A stretch of DNA of 64,000 nucleotides from Alphaproteobacteria bacterium (GTDB taxonomy: Bacteria > Pseudomonadota > Alphaproteobacteria > Rhodobacterales > Rhodobacteraceae). Every line of letters begins with the position of its first letter. Positions within the stretch are counted from its first letter, which is position 1. Position numbers and translations under genes: made by a program. Where the stretch lies: contig JAUHVR010000008.1 of assembly GCA_030424865.1 (NCBI GenBank), positions 124,001-188,000 of the forward strand. Direction: 5' to 3'. The notes under the pieces were generated by a model. It searched no databases, was not told the DNA's origin, and saw only the letters and a list, made by a program, of their open reading frames with translations. Positions 34,261-42,858 of this stretch are shown here, one piece after another.

Positions 34261-34704
34261 TGCCCGCCCTTCCCATTGCAACGGTTCGCGCGTCCGATGG
34301 GACGAATGGGTGAAAGCCCATGCAAACCATATTGGGAAGATTCTAAGGCATTGGTTGTTCGGCTGACAATTCCCCTGATTTACTGACACCCCAAGCACCG
34401 CAAACCCAACGCAAATGAGAAAAGGATTCAATTTCAAGCGGGTGTCAGTCAGTTGCGAAAGGCTTGCACCTAAACTGAAACAAATCACAAAGAATTTGTG
34501 ATGTATGAACTGCGATTTTTTTGTAGTCGGCGAAATGACCGCAAACACTCGGAAACTGCAAATGTTACAAAACTAGGGGTGTCATTAGATGTATACAGGA
34601 ACAAGGGTTGTAGGTGCCCGCCTTTTGCCCCCTTCGATTTGTGAGGATCTACGGGGTCAAAAGGCTAGCGTCGCGCTGCATTTCGGACGGTTGTTACGTC
34701 TGTG
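34261..34704. other. Intergenic control region of the element
   Basis: About 440 bp between the integrase unit and the end of the RM gene, AT-richer than the chromosome. It holds an 8-3-8 palindrome ATCACAAA-GAA-TTTGTGAT (34484-34502) and three copies of the octamer TGACACCC/GGGTGTCA (34384-34391 inverted; 34440-34447 and 34577-34584). These could be integrase-promoter operators or recombinase arm sites. No convincing ORF. Confidence 0.5.
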
Positions 34705-37700
34705 TCAAGCCGCGAACCGCCCGTCTTCGACGGCTTCCGCCTGTCCAAGTGCCGCGAGACTTTCAAGGAGTGGAAGTACAGCAGTTGTTCTGGCGCGGGT
34801 AAACTTGCGGGCGATTTGCTCGGGCGTCGCTTCGCCCATTTCGGTGAGGGCCTCGCGGACGGCGGCGATCTGATCGGGGAGGGTTTTGGGCCAGGGGGCT
34901 TTCTCGACCTTGGCCGTGACGCCGAGGTCCATGTCCTTGGTCTTGCCCTTCGCGGCCACGCGGCCTTCGGGGTTCTGATAATCGGGGCGGAGCCAGCGGA
35001 TGTGGCCGCGCGCCTCTTCCTCGGCGCGTTCCTTGTTGAGCGCGACGAGGCGGAAGAGGATGTCTTCATCGCTAAGGTCTACGGGCCAGCCATAGGCCTC
35101 GGCCACGGCGACGTCGATCTGGTCGTGCAGGTCCCTGAGGATGCCGATCAGGCCCTGGTCATAAATCTCGCGGTCCTTGCCCTCGATGCTCTCCCCGGCG
35201 CGGAGCTTTTCCAGCACGTTGTACATCTGTGTCAGGGTCAGCTTGGGGTGGGCGGCTTGCTGGCGCTTGCGATGCGCGTCGAGCTCTTCACCCAAGGCGC
35301 GGAGGCGGGTGCGCTGTTCGTCGGTGAAGTCAGGGAAGGGGAATGGATTGAAGCACTGCGCATGGTTATAGCTGGCATCATTTCCCACCCCTAACCAAGC
35401 ACCAGCAGCAATTGCCCAAGTGACGTGAAAATGAGATGAAACAACGGCCAAGTGCCATCCTTCATCGAGACCAATTGCGATTAGTTTAGTATCTGGAAGA
35501 ACATCGCCTTCGAGAAAGGTGAATACTCGATGCTTCGCAGTTCGGCACGTCGCAATGTAGCGCGGAAGCGAAGACAAGGCGGAACGCATATCTGCGTTGC
35601 TGCGTCGATGGAGCCACCATTTTTCGCGCAAGTCTTTATCGCGGTTTGCTAGGCGTTCGGGTTTTACTGTGTCGGATATCCATTGATAGACGTTTGGGGC
35701 GCTTTGCATCAGTTCCCGTTCAGTGAGCGGGTAGGCATCAATAACAAACCTGTTTAGCTTACCTTGGATGAGTTCCTTGCCGTTGCAATAGGGGCGTAGT
35801 AGCGAGTTCGGAATTTTTGCGCCGCCGCAAATACTCTGCGCAGTGGCTAAATCAACTACCATTCCTTTGCCATGTGGGATTACCCCTTGATGCGCTAAGC
35901 CGGATGCGGCCTTAAGCGATTTGCTACCAGCCACATCCGCCCCAATTTGCAAGTTCGAGAACACCTTCCCGATTGATACGTCGAACGATACCTGAACCCC
36001 ATCAGCCTCGCTTTTTTCCTTACTCTCGGACGCCACGCTCAGCAGCCGTCCAGCCCTGTTGCCCGCCGCGCCCACTGTCATCGCGATCCGCACGGCCGCA
36101 CCGTAAAGCGAATCAACCCAAGGGTGATCGGGGATGGCAAAGAGCAGTGAGAGCGGCCTTTTGGGGTCGTTCAGATGCGGCTCCAGTACACGGCGATTGA
36201 AGGTCTGGCGTAGGGAGTTAGTAGTTATCAAGCCGAAGCGGCGGGTGCCTTTGCCGGTCTTGGCATTGAAAGCTCGCGCGGCCAGAGCGGCCTTCTCCCA
36301 CCATAGCATGACTAGGTCGGCACTTTGCGGCATCTTGGGATAGGCCTTCCACAACGCCTCGACATAGCCGTCCCCCAGATTGTCTCGCATCCGTTTGTTT
36401 CCGATAAACGGCGGGTTGCCGACGATGAAATCAGCTTGCGGCCAGACCGTCGCCTTGGGCTTGGCATAGTCATAGACCTGCACGCGCGCGTCAGGGTCCG
36501 GCACCTCCTCCCCCGTCACAGGATGGCGCATGGTGGTCACGCCGTCCCAGCGGGTGACGGGCGTGCCGTCTTCGTCCACGCGCTCTGTCCGATCCGCCCA
36601 TTCCAGCACGGCGTCGCCTTGGCGGATGTTCTTGAAGTCGCGCAACACAGGCTCTGACGGGGCGGCGTCGCCATAGGTGCGGAAATGCCATTGCAGGTAG
36701 CCGATCCAGAGCACCAGCTCGGCCACGTTGGCGGCCCATGGGTTCAGCTCGATCCCCAGGAACTGGTGCGGGTCCACGGTGATCAGGGGGCGCGTGTCAC
36801 CCAGATCGTGCATGAGCGATGTGACCTCGCCTTCCAGCCGCTTCATCATCTCCAGCGCGACGTAAAGGAAGTTGCCCGAGCCGCAGGCGGGGTCGAGCAC
36901 CGTGGTCTCGCAAAGACGCGCGTGGAAGGCCCTTACAAGTTTTTGTGCCTCTTCCCCCTTCCCGTCCTGCGAGAGGCGCTGTACGCCCGCCTGAACGTCT
37001 CTCCAATCGTCCCGAAGGGGTTCTATGATTGTCGGCGTGACCAACCGCTGCACATAGGCGCGTGGCGTGTAGTGCGCCCCCAGCTTGTGGCGCTGACGTT
37101 TGTCCAGGGCGCGTTCCAACAGCGTGCCAAAGATGGCAGGTTCAACCTGCTTCCAATCCGCCTCGGCCGCTTCGATCAATAGGCCGAGTTGTAGGTTGTC
37201 GAGAGGCAGGGCCTCAGCCTCTTTGAACAACCCGCCATTGAAGCGTTTGAGGTCCGTCATCAACGCCTGCGAGAAGCCGCCAACATTCATTGCCTGCCAT
37301 AAGCCTTCGAGCGACGGTTTGGCGTGCTCAGGATGGCCACGGAGTTTTGTAAGCAGTTCTGTAAAGCTGCGCCGTGGTATCAGATCGACGTCCTCTGCGA
37401 ACATGGAAAACAGACAGCGCATCAAGAAGCGCGCCACTGTTTCGCTGTCGTGGCCCTGCCCTTCGAAGCTCTTTCCCAATTCCGCCAAATGCGCAGCGAT
37501 TTCGCGGGTCACCTTGGCTGACTGAAGGGACGGGTCCAGACTGTAAGGATCAGTCCAGATCTTGCGGAGCAACTCAAGGGTTTCAGGCTGCCTCAGATCT
37601 TCCAGATGCAAGCGGTACCGGTTGCCATCGGGAAACTGATTATAGCCCTGTCCCTGCTTCGAGAAATCGGCATAGAGCTCGATCACATGGCCGACATCGA

Positions 37701-38139
37701 CAACCATCAGAAACGGCGGCCACCCGTCTTCGCGTGACACTGCCCTGGCGTAGTTGTCCGCTTGGTTGCGCGCTTTAAGCATGGTGTCGTCAAACTTGGC
37801 CGAACCTCGCCTTCCATGCCCTGATTGCTTTGGGGCGTCCTTTTCCAGGAACAGTTCCAGTGTGGATTGGTCTTTGGGTTCTGACGTGACGAACTGTTTC
37901 GCTTCGAGGACGAAATGACCTTTCTTGTAGAGGTCTATACGCCCGTTTCTTTTGCGACCTGTATGGGTCAAGGTCACCGGACGCTCGAACCGATAATCCA
38001 GAAAGTCCCCATCCTTGTCCGAAACGTTCGGACGGGGGACGTCGAGTAGCTCTGTGAGTTCGATTGCGAAGGACTGAGCAGTTGCCATTTCGCTACCGCC
38101 TGATCCCGACCATCGCTCGATGAATTGTTCGACGTTCAA
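34705..38139 (-). CDS. MmeI-like type IIL restriction-modification enzyme (single polypeptide)
   Basis: A 1144-aa protein. The N-terminal PD-(D/E)xK nuclease motif is Asp69-x9-Glu79-Ala-Lys81 (RIDLYKKGHFVLEAK), almost the same place as in MmeI. A helical spacer follows to about residue 345. The gamma-class N6-adenine methyltransferase has motif X at GAHYTP (354-359), motif I DPACGSGNFLY (416-426) and motif IV NPPF (575-578). A target-recognition domain covers roughly 680-900 and a helical C-terminal part follows. One subunit therefore methylates one strand of a specific site and cuts nearby. It is the only sizeable cargo of the element. Intact, no frameshift. Sequence specificity cannot be read by eye. 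Confidence 0.9.
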   Translation of the reverse strand: MNVEQFIERWSGSGGSEMATAQSFAIELTELLDVPRPNVSDKDGDFLDYRFERPVTLTHTGRKRNGRIDLYKKGHFVLEAKQFVTSEPKDQSTLELFLEKDAPKQSGHGRRGSAKFDDTMLKARNQADNYARAVSREDGWPPFLMVVDVGHVIELYADFSKQGQGYNQFPDGNRYRLHLEDLRQPETLELLRKIWTDPYSLDPSLQSAKVTREIAAHLAELGKSFEGQGHDSETVARFLMRCLFSMFAEDVDLIPRRSFTELLTKLRGHPEHAKPSLEGLWQAMNVGGFSQALMTDLKRFNGGLFKEAEALPLDNLQLGLLIEAAEADWKQVEPAIFGTLLERALDKRQRHKLGAHYTPRAYVQRLVTPTIIEPLRDDWRDVQAGVQRLSQDGKGEEAQKLVRAFHARLCETTVLDPACGSGNFLYVALEMMKRLEGEVTSLMHDLGDTRPLITVDPHQFLGIELNPWAANVAELVLWIGYLQWHFRTYGDAAPSEPVLRDFKNIRQGDAVLEWADRTERVDEDGTPVTRWDGVTTMRHPVTGEEVPDPDARVQVYDYAKPKATVWPQADFIVGNPPFIGNKRMRDNLGDGYVEALWKAYPKMPQSADLVMLWWEKAALAARAFNAKTGKGTRRFGLITTNSLRQTFNRRVLEPHLNDPKRPLSLLFAIPDHPWVDSLYGAAVRIAMTVGAAGNRAGRLLSVASESKEKSEADGVQVSFDVSIGKVFSNLQIGADVAGSKSLKAASGLAHQGVIPHGKGMVVDLATAQSICGGAKIPNSLLRPYCNGKELIQGKLNRFVIDAYPLTERELMQSAPNVYQWISDTVKPERLANRDKDLREKWWLHRRSNADMRSALSSLPRYIATCRTAKHRVFTFLEGDVLPDTKLIAIGLDEGWHLAVVSSHFHVTWAIAAGAWLGVGNDASYNHAQCFNPFPFPDFTDEQRTRLRALGEELDAHRKRQQAAHPKLTLTQMYNVLEKLRAGESIEGKDREIYDQGLIGILRDLHDQIDVAVAEAYGWPVDLSDEDILFRLVALNKERAEEEARGHIRWLRPDYQNPEGRVAAKGKTKDMDLGVTAKVEKAPWPKTLPDQIAAVREALTEMGEATPEQIARKFTRARTTAVLPLLESLAALGQAEAVEDGRFAA

Positions 38140-38418
38140 CTGGTCACCAGATCCTTTGCACTCGCGCCGACTCTATTCCGACAAGATGGCTTCAATCAAT
38201 CTATGATTGATAGGCACAGTGAGTTTTGGATACCTGTGACTGAAAATGGTTCGTGTCGCACCTAAGTTCACGAACTTGATTTTCCAGTTGTCGTTGCTTT
38301 GGGGCTTAACCGGTCTGCTTTGCCATTCTCCAAGCGTCTAAACATTCCCATTATGTTCTTGTGAAATTGGCGCATGATCTAAGCTATTTTTTCAACGACT
38401 TCAGGCACATGCCAAGTC
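38140..38418. other. Upstream region of the RM gene, up to attR
   Basis: 279 bp without an ORF. A 7-3-7 palindrome ATCAATC-TAT-GATTGAT lies at 38195-38211, 56 bp before the RM start, and may be an operator. No separate controller-protein gene is present. Confidence 0.4.
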
Positions 38419-38462
38419 TTGCAAATCCGTGTACACCGGTTCGATTCCGGTACTCGCCTCCA
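38419..38462 (+). repeat. attR, 44-bp direct repeat (tRNA-Cys 3' fragment)
   Basis: Identical to 32656-32699. It lacks the 5' half of the tRNA and so is not a functional tRNA gene. Confidence 0.93.
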
Positions 38463-38741
38463 TCACCCAATCTCTGATACCTCCACTCCAAGGGTTTTCT
38501 CCGAGGGAAAACAAAGCGCTAGGAAACATGCGTTTGGGCGCGCCCGGAAATACTCGTGACATTTTTCGCAAGAGTCGAATTTTTGGGCCCTTCGCCTGGG
38601 CCTTGGCTTTTCTGTTCGTTTGCAAAGCTGGGCCGGTCGAAGGGATGCATTGGAAAAGAGTGCGCCTTGACCATCGAACCACTCGGTCGCTTCAGGGGGC
38701 TGCAAAAGCCTGATCTTGGTTCCTTGTGGCCCCTTCGACGT
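38463..38741. other. Chromosomal sequence between attR and the sugar-uptake locus
   Basis: About 280 bp with no supported gene. It would have lain directly downstream of tRNA-Cys before integration. A short stem GTTTTC/GAAAAC (38494-38512) may be the original tRNA terminator. Confidence 0.4.
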
Positions 38742-39809
38742 TTACAGGCGTGATCCACTTTTTGGATCGAAGAAGTGCAAGTCAGACTGTGAGAACTTCA
38801 ATCCGATGGACTGCCCGACGCTCAATGGCATTTGCGAATCCAGCCGCGCGGTCAATTCGTTATCTCCCACTCGACAAATCGCCATCGTATCAGATCCAAG
38901 AGGCTCGATGACTTCGACTTGCGCAAAGATCGTTTCTCCTCCTGACGGTGCAGGTTCCAAGTGTTCTGGTCTGATACCAACGTCTATCGACATACCATCG
39001 GCCAAGTCGATTTCACCCAACTGAAGTTCTGCGCCCGGGATTTTCAGCAAGGTCGCTTCGGCGGTTCGCTGTACCGTGCCGGAAAAGATGTTCATTTGAG
39101 GTGAGCCTATGAACTCGGCAACGAACCGACAGTTCGGTTCGTTGTATAGCGTCATCGGCGGACCTTCTTGCACGATATGCCCATCCTTCAGGACGACCAC
39201 CTTGTCCGCAAGCGTCATTGCTTCGGTCTGGTCGTGTGTCACATAGACCGTCGTCGTGCCCAGCATTGCATGAAGGCGCTTGATTTGCGTGCGCATCTCA
39301 ACGCGCAGTTTGGCGTCAAGATTTGAGAGAGGTTCATCGAAAAGAAATACGGAAGGTTCGCGTACAATGGCACGCCCCATCGCCACGCGTTGGCGCTGCC
39401 CACCGGACAGTTGCCCCGGCTTTCGGTCAAGGTAATCGCTGATCTGAAGAATACCGGCAGAGTGTTCGACGCGTGGCGCAATCTCTTCTGCTTTCCATCC
39501 GCGCATCTTCAAGCCAAACCCAATATTTTCGCGGATACTCATGTGGGGATAAAGCGCGTAGTCCTGAAAAACCATCGCAACGTCGCGGTCCTTTGGCTCC
39601 ATCTCGTTGACTTGCCTTTCACCGATCCGAAGCACACCTGCGGTAATCTCCTCAAGACCCGCGATCATGCGCAGCATCGTTGATTTCCCGCAACCAGACG
39701 GGCCAACGAGCGCAACAAATTGTCCGTCTTCGATCTGCAAATCAACGCCGTGGATAGCCCTGTGCGCGCCATAATTCTTAACGATGTCATGTAGTTCGAT
39801 GCTCGCCAA
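38742..39809 (-). CDS. Sugar ABC transporter ATP-binding protein (UgpC/MalK type)
   Basis: A 355-aa CUT1 ATPase. Walker A is GPSGCGKST, the signature is LSGGQRQR, Walker B is VFLFDEPLSNLD, and an OB-fold regulatory domain of about 110 residues follows (GIRPEHLEP). The start is TTG at 39809, after GGGAG, giving the family opening ASIELHDIVKNYG; the in-frame GTG upstream adds unlike sequence. Divergent from the GntR gene, it must supply energy to the two permeases encoded 3 kb away on the other strand. Confidence 0.9.
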   Translation of the reverse strand: MASIELHDIVKNYGAHRAIHGVDLQIEDGQFVALVGPSGCGKSTMLRMIAGLEEITAGVLRIGERQVNEMEPKDRDVAMVFQDYALYPHMSIRENIGFGLKMRGWKAEEIAPRVEHSAGILQISDYLDRKPGQLSGGQRQRVAMGRAIVREPSVFLFDEPLSNLDAKLRVEMRTQIKRLHAMLGTTTVYVTHDQTEAMTLADKVVVLKDGHIVQEGPPMTLYNEPNCRFVAEFIGSPQMNIFSGTVQRTAEATLLKIPGAELQLGEIDLADGMSIDVGIRPEHLEPAPSGGETIFAQVEVIEPLGSDTMAICRVGDNELTARLDSQMPLSVGQSIGLKFSQSDLHFFDPKSGSRL

Positions 39810-39846
39810 CGTCTTACTCCCAAGGACCTGCACTTTTTTTGAGTTG

Positions 39847-39860
39847 CATTATCGATAATG
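39847..39860. promoter_or_regulatory. GntR operator candidate, copy 1
   Basis: A perfect 14-bp palindrome CATTATCGATAATG, identical to the copy at 39871-39884 and 24 bp from it centre to centre. It lies 38 bp upstream of the ATPase start, in the divergent promoter region. Confidence 0.75.
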
Positions 39861-39870
39861 ATAATGGTAG

Positions 39871-39884
39871 CATTATCGATAATG
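39871..39884. promoter_or_regulatory. GntR operator candidate, copy 2
   Basis: Second identical palindrome CATTATCGATAATG, 57 bp before the GntR start. The pair on nearly the same helix face suggests cooperative binding of two dimers, repressing both directions. Confidence 0.75.
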
Positions 39885-39940
39885 GCGAACAAGCACAAAA
39901 CCATTGCGCTCGACGACCTCGACAGGAGACAGGGCTTGAT

Positions 39941-40636
39941 ATGGCTGTAGAATCTTTTGAAAATTTTGGGTATTCACAGTTGCTCCCGAAGCCCCCCAAG
40001 CGTCGCAGCAGCGTCCTGTTCGAAAAACTCCAACGAGAGATCGTTCTGGGCGCTTTAAGCCCGAAGCAGACATTGACCGAAATGGAGCTCGCGGGGCGAT
40101 TCAATTGCAGCCAAGGAACCGTTCGTGAAGCGTTGATGCAATTGAGCGAAGTCGGGCTGGTGCAACGGCAGCCCAACAACGGGACGTTTGTGTCGCCCTG
40201 TGAAATAACCGACGCGCAGGCCCTTCTGCACATCAGAAGTGAGATTGAGTGCCGCTTCCTTGATCGCGTCATTGCCAACGCAGATGCTTCGTTGGACCGC
40301 GATCTGCACGACTTGCTGAATGCCATGCGCAATGCAGCGCGTGACAGTGACGAATACATGCTGTCCGTCTGTGACAGAGCGTTCCATTTGCGGCTGTTTC
40401 AAGTGGCAGACCTACCCTTGGTCGCACCGATGCTGGCGCGCTGCTTGATCCACAATCATCGCTTCAAGATCTTGAACTCGACTGGCCCCCGGGATCTGGA
40501 CGCAACAGCCGAACGGCACATGCCAATCGTACGAGCCGTTTCGGACCGCGATGCGAGCCGCCTAACCGAACTTCTATCGCATCACATTGCGACAATCGTC
40601 GACATTGGTCCGGTCATTTCGAGCACTGCGACTTGA
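39941..40636 (+). CDS. GntR-family regulator, FCD (FadR) subfamily
   Basis: A 231-aa regulator. The winged helix-turn-helix covers about residues 20-85 (LFEKLQREIVLGALSPKQTL, GTVREALMQLSEVGLV) and the helical FCD ligand domain follows, with its Asp/His metal-type residues (DRAFHLRLF). The ATG at 39941 gives a normal length; longer starts run into the operator region. It probably controls the divergent ATPase gene and the operon that it heads, responding to a sugar acid or similar ligand. Confidence 0.88.
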   Translation: MAVESFENFGYSQLLPKPPKRRSSVLFEKLQREIVLGALSPKQTLTEMELAGRFNCSQGTVREALMQLSEVGLVQRQPNNGTFVSPCEITDAQALLHIRSEIECRFLDRVIANADASLDRDLHDLLNAMRNAARDSDEYMLSVCDRAFHLRLFQVADLPLVAPMLARCLIHNHRFKILNSTGPRDLDATAERHMPIVRAVSDRDASRLTELLSHHIATIVDIGPVISSTAT

Positions 40637-40639
40637 GTG

Positions 40640-41548
40640 ATGAGCGGTCTAAGCCCCACCATGTCAGCCGTAATCGAACGGCTTTCCACAGAAGATGTTG
40701 GCATAGGTGATCCGACACTTATGGCTCCGAAGCAAGCGCGGGCTGTTGCCGAGGCAACGAACATGCGCTGGAACTCGGATCTGCCCACGATGGCTGATGC
40801 GCAAACTCTGACGCACGCCGGAATGCCCGCAAGATGGGTGGCCCCCACGAACGATAGGGGCACTGATGCGATCTTGCAGGTTCATGGCGGGGGGTGGTCT
40901 CTTTGCTCGCCGTCAACGCATGAAGGCGCGGCTCGACAGCTTGCCAACGCCTGCGCTTGTCCCGTTCTGACGGTGGACTATCGCCTGGCCCCCGAAGATC
41001 CGTTTCCCGCTGGCCTCGAGGACATTCTTGCGGCTTGGCGTGCGCGGTCCCCTGATCGGCGCTGGAGCATTGCCGGCGATAGTTCCGGGGCCAATTTGAG
41101 CTTGGCCGCCATGCTTTCCCTGATCAAGACAAACGAAACGCTGCCTGCCTGCGGGCTGCTGTTCTATGGCGTTTATGGTGCTGATTTTTCAACCGAAAGC
41201 TACATCCGCAATGCGAATGGGCCTGGGCTGACACGTGACAAGATGATGCGATACTGGGATTGGTATGCGCCGATAGAGGCACGGAACAACCCCTTGGTGG
41301 CGCCCCTGACGGCGACCGACGAGATGCTGGTCAGCTTGCCACCACTCTACTTGAATGCCGCCGAACTTGATCCCCTGCTTTTTGATACTCAAGCGCTGTC
41401 GCAGCGCCTTTGCGCCCTCGGTCGCAACGACATTTTCGATCACGTTCCCGGTGTTGTGCATGGGTTCATGCAAATGAGTTCCGTCTTGCCAGAAGCGCGG
41501 GAGGCGTTTCTGCGAGCCGGAGAAGTGTTTTCAAACATCACCGCCTGA
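40640..41548 (+). CDS. Alpha/beta hydrolase (hormone-sensitive-lipase family esterase)
   Basis: A 302-aa HSL-family enzyme. The oxyanion-hole motif HGGG, the nucleophile elbow GDSSG, and the Asp (AAELDPLLFD) and His (GVVHGFMQ) of the triad are in order. No signal peptide, so cytoplasmic. The ATG at 40640 lies just after the GntR stop; GTG at 40637 is the alternative. In an uptake operon it may deacylate or delactonise the imported compound (inference). Confidence 0.85.
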   Translation: MSGLSPTMSAVIERLSTEDVGIGDPTLMAPKQARAVAEATNMRWNSDLPTMADAQTLTHAGMPARWVAPTNDRGTDAILQVHGGGWSLCSPSTHEGAARQLANACACPVLTVDYRLAPEDPFPAGLEDILAAWRARSPDRRWSIAGDSSGANLSLAAMLSLIKTNETLPACGLLFYGVYGADFSTESYIRNANGPGLTRDKMMRYWDWYAPIEARNNPLVAPLTATDEMLVSLPPLYLNAAELDPLLFDTQALSQRLCALGRNDIFDHVPGVVHGFMQMSSVLPEAREAFLRAGEVFSNITA

Positions 41549-41576
41549 AAGCCGGTGACCATCAGAGGAGGAAACG

Positions 41577-42791
41577 ATGAAAACATCCAAATTTCTGGGG
41601 ATAGCTTCGGCACTTGCCCTGCTGTCCAGCGCGGCCTACGCAGATTCGACGGTGCGGTTCTGGTACCATTTCGACAACGCCGACAATCCAATGGACGAGA
41701 TTGTGGCCAAGTTTGAAGCGGAAAATCCTGGCATCAAAGTAGAAGCGGAAAATATTCCGTGGAACAGCTACTACGACCAGCTTTACACGTCGATTGTCGG
41801 TGGGAACGCACCCGACGCAGCGATGGTAAAGCTCTTTGCGCAACCTCGCTTGATTGAACTGGGCGCCTTGCAGCCAATTGATGACTATCTCGCGAATTGG
41901 GACGGGGCCGCGAACATCGAGGACGGCCTGATCGATCTGGTCAAGGGTGGCGATGGCGCGCAGTACTATCTGCCCGTGCAGTATGTTGCGCTTTACCTTT
42001 ATTACCGCGCGGACATGCTGGCCGAGCTTGATCTGGACGTCCCGACGACATGCGAAGAATTCCGTGATGTTGCCAAGGCTCTGACCCGTGACACCGATGG
42101 CGATGGCCAGACGGACGTTTACGGGTTTGGTTTCCGAGGAGCAAAAGGGGGCCACGACCACTGGGGAACGTTTGTTCTGGGCGCAGAGGGTGTGAGCCTG
42201 ACAGACGGTCTTACGTCTGAAGCTGGCATCGCGGGCACTCAATTTGTCGCGGATCTGTTCCAAAAGGACAAAGTCTTTCCGCTTTCCGCGCCGAATGACG
42301 GTTTCCAGGAAATCATCGGTGCTTTCAAAGCGGGTCGCACTGCCATGACCATCCACCACATTGGGTCGGCCAACGGGATGGTTGAAGCGCTGGGTGACAA
42401 AGTCTCCGCGGCCCCCGTACCTGTCTGCGGTGGCGGTTCCTGGACCGCATTTGGTGATGAGAGCACGGCTGTCTTTGCCAACGCCGAAGATCCGGATGCG
42501 GCCTTCAAATGGATTTCATTCCTGTCTTCCGAGGGGAACAACACGAAATTCAACGAGGCCACCGGCCAGCTGCCGGTCGTCAAGGCCGATGCCGCGAATT
42601 GGACACTGCATCCTGCGCGTTTCGTCGAAGCGACCCAGAACAGCGTTGCCGCCGCTCAGCTGTTGCCGTCAAGCTCTGCAACGTCCGACTTCGTAAATAC
42701 GGTCTGGCCGACCAACATGCAGCGTGTTCTGATCGGGGAAATCTCTGCCGAAGAAATGAACGCAAACATCGACGCATTGTTCTCTGAATAA
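41577..42791 (+). CDS. Carbohydrate ABC transporter substrate-binding protein
   Basis: A 404-aa CUT1 extracellular binding protein (SBP_bac_1 class). The signal peptide ends at AYA near residue 22, and VRFWYHFDNADNPMDEIVAKFEAENPGI is the usual mature start. AGAGGAGG precedes the ATG. A strong hairpin directly follows the gene. Ligand unknown; the operon enzymes suggest a polyol, inositol-like or sugar-acid compound. Confidence 0.9.
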   Translation: MKTSKFLGIASALALLSSAAYADSTVRFWYHFDNADNPMDEIVAKFEAENPGIKVEAENIPWNSYYDQLYTSIVGGNAPDAAMVKLFAQPRLIELGALQPIDDYLANWDGAANIEDGLIDLVKGGDGAQYYLPVQYVALYLYYRADMLAELDLDVPTTCEEFRDVAKALTRDTDGDGQTDVYGFGFRGAKGGHDHWGTFVLGAEGVSLTDGLTSEAGIAGTQFVADLFQKDKVFPLSAPNDGFQEIIGAFKAGRTAMTIHHIGSANGMVEALGDKVSAAPVPVCGGGSWTAFGDESTAVFANAEDPDAAFKWISFLSSEGNNTKFNEATGQLPVVKADAANWTLHPARFVEATQNSVAAAQLLPSSSATSDFVNTVWPTNMQRVLIGEISAEEMNANIDALFSE

Positions 42792-42801
42792 TGTCTAGAA
42801 G

Positions 42802-42833
42802 AGAGCTGAATGCCGGAATCAGCATTCAGCTCT
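42802..42833 (+). promoter_or_regulatory. Intra-operon hairpin after the binding-protein gene
   Basis: A perfect 12-bp stem, AGAGCTGAATGC (42802-42813) with GCATTCAGCTCT (42822-42833), and an 8-nt loop. It begins 11 bp after the stop and ends 25 bp before the permease start, without a long T-run. It probably protects the upstream message or partly terminates to favour the binding protein. Confidence 0.75.
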
Positions 42834-42858
42834 TTACTCATTTTGAAGTTGGCCGCCC

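Larger units (their letters stand above)
32656..38462. mobile_element. 5.8-kb integrative element in tRNA-Cys carrying a type IIL restriction-modification enzyme
   Basis: Perfect 44-bp direct repeats bound the element, the left within the tRNA 3' half and the right a tRNA fragment without its 5' half. Between them, all on the minus strand, are a 66-aa membrane protein, a tyrosine integrase, a 58-aa ORF coupled to it, and a 1144-aa MmeI-like enzyme. No plasmid, conjugation or phage structural gene is present. One repeat plus the unique part is 5763 bp. This is a minimal defence island; the 58-aa protein might be an excisionase-like partner (guess). Confidence 0.9.

Noticed and set aside
32656-38462. 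Element considered as a prophage remnant
   Set aside because: Only an integrase is phage-like; there are no structural, replication or lysis genes.
38429-38713. Open frame starting inside attR
   Set aside because: It begins in the tRNA fragment, has no ribosome site and encodes no recognisable protein.
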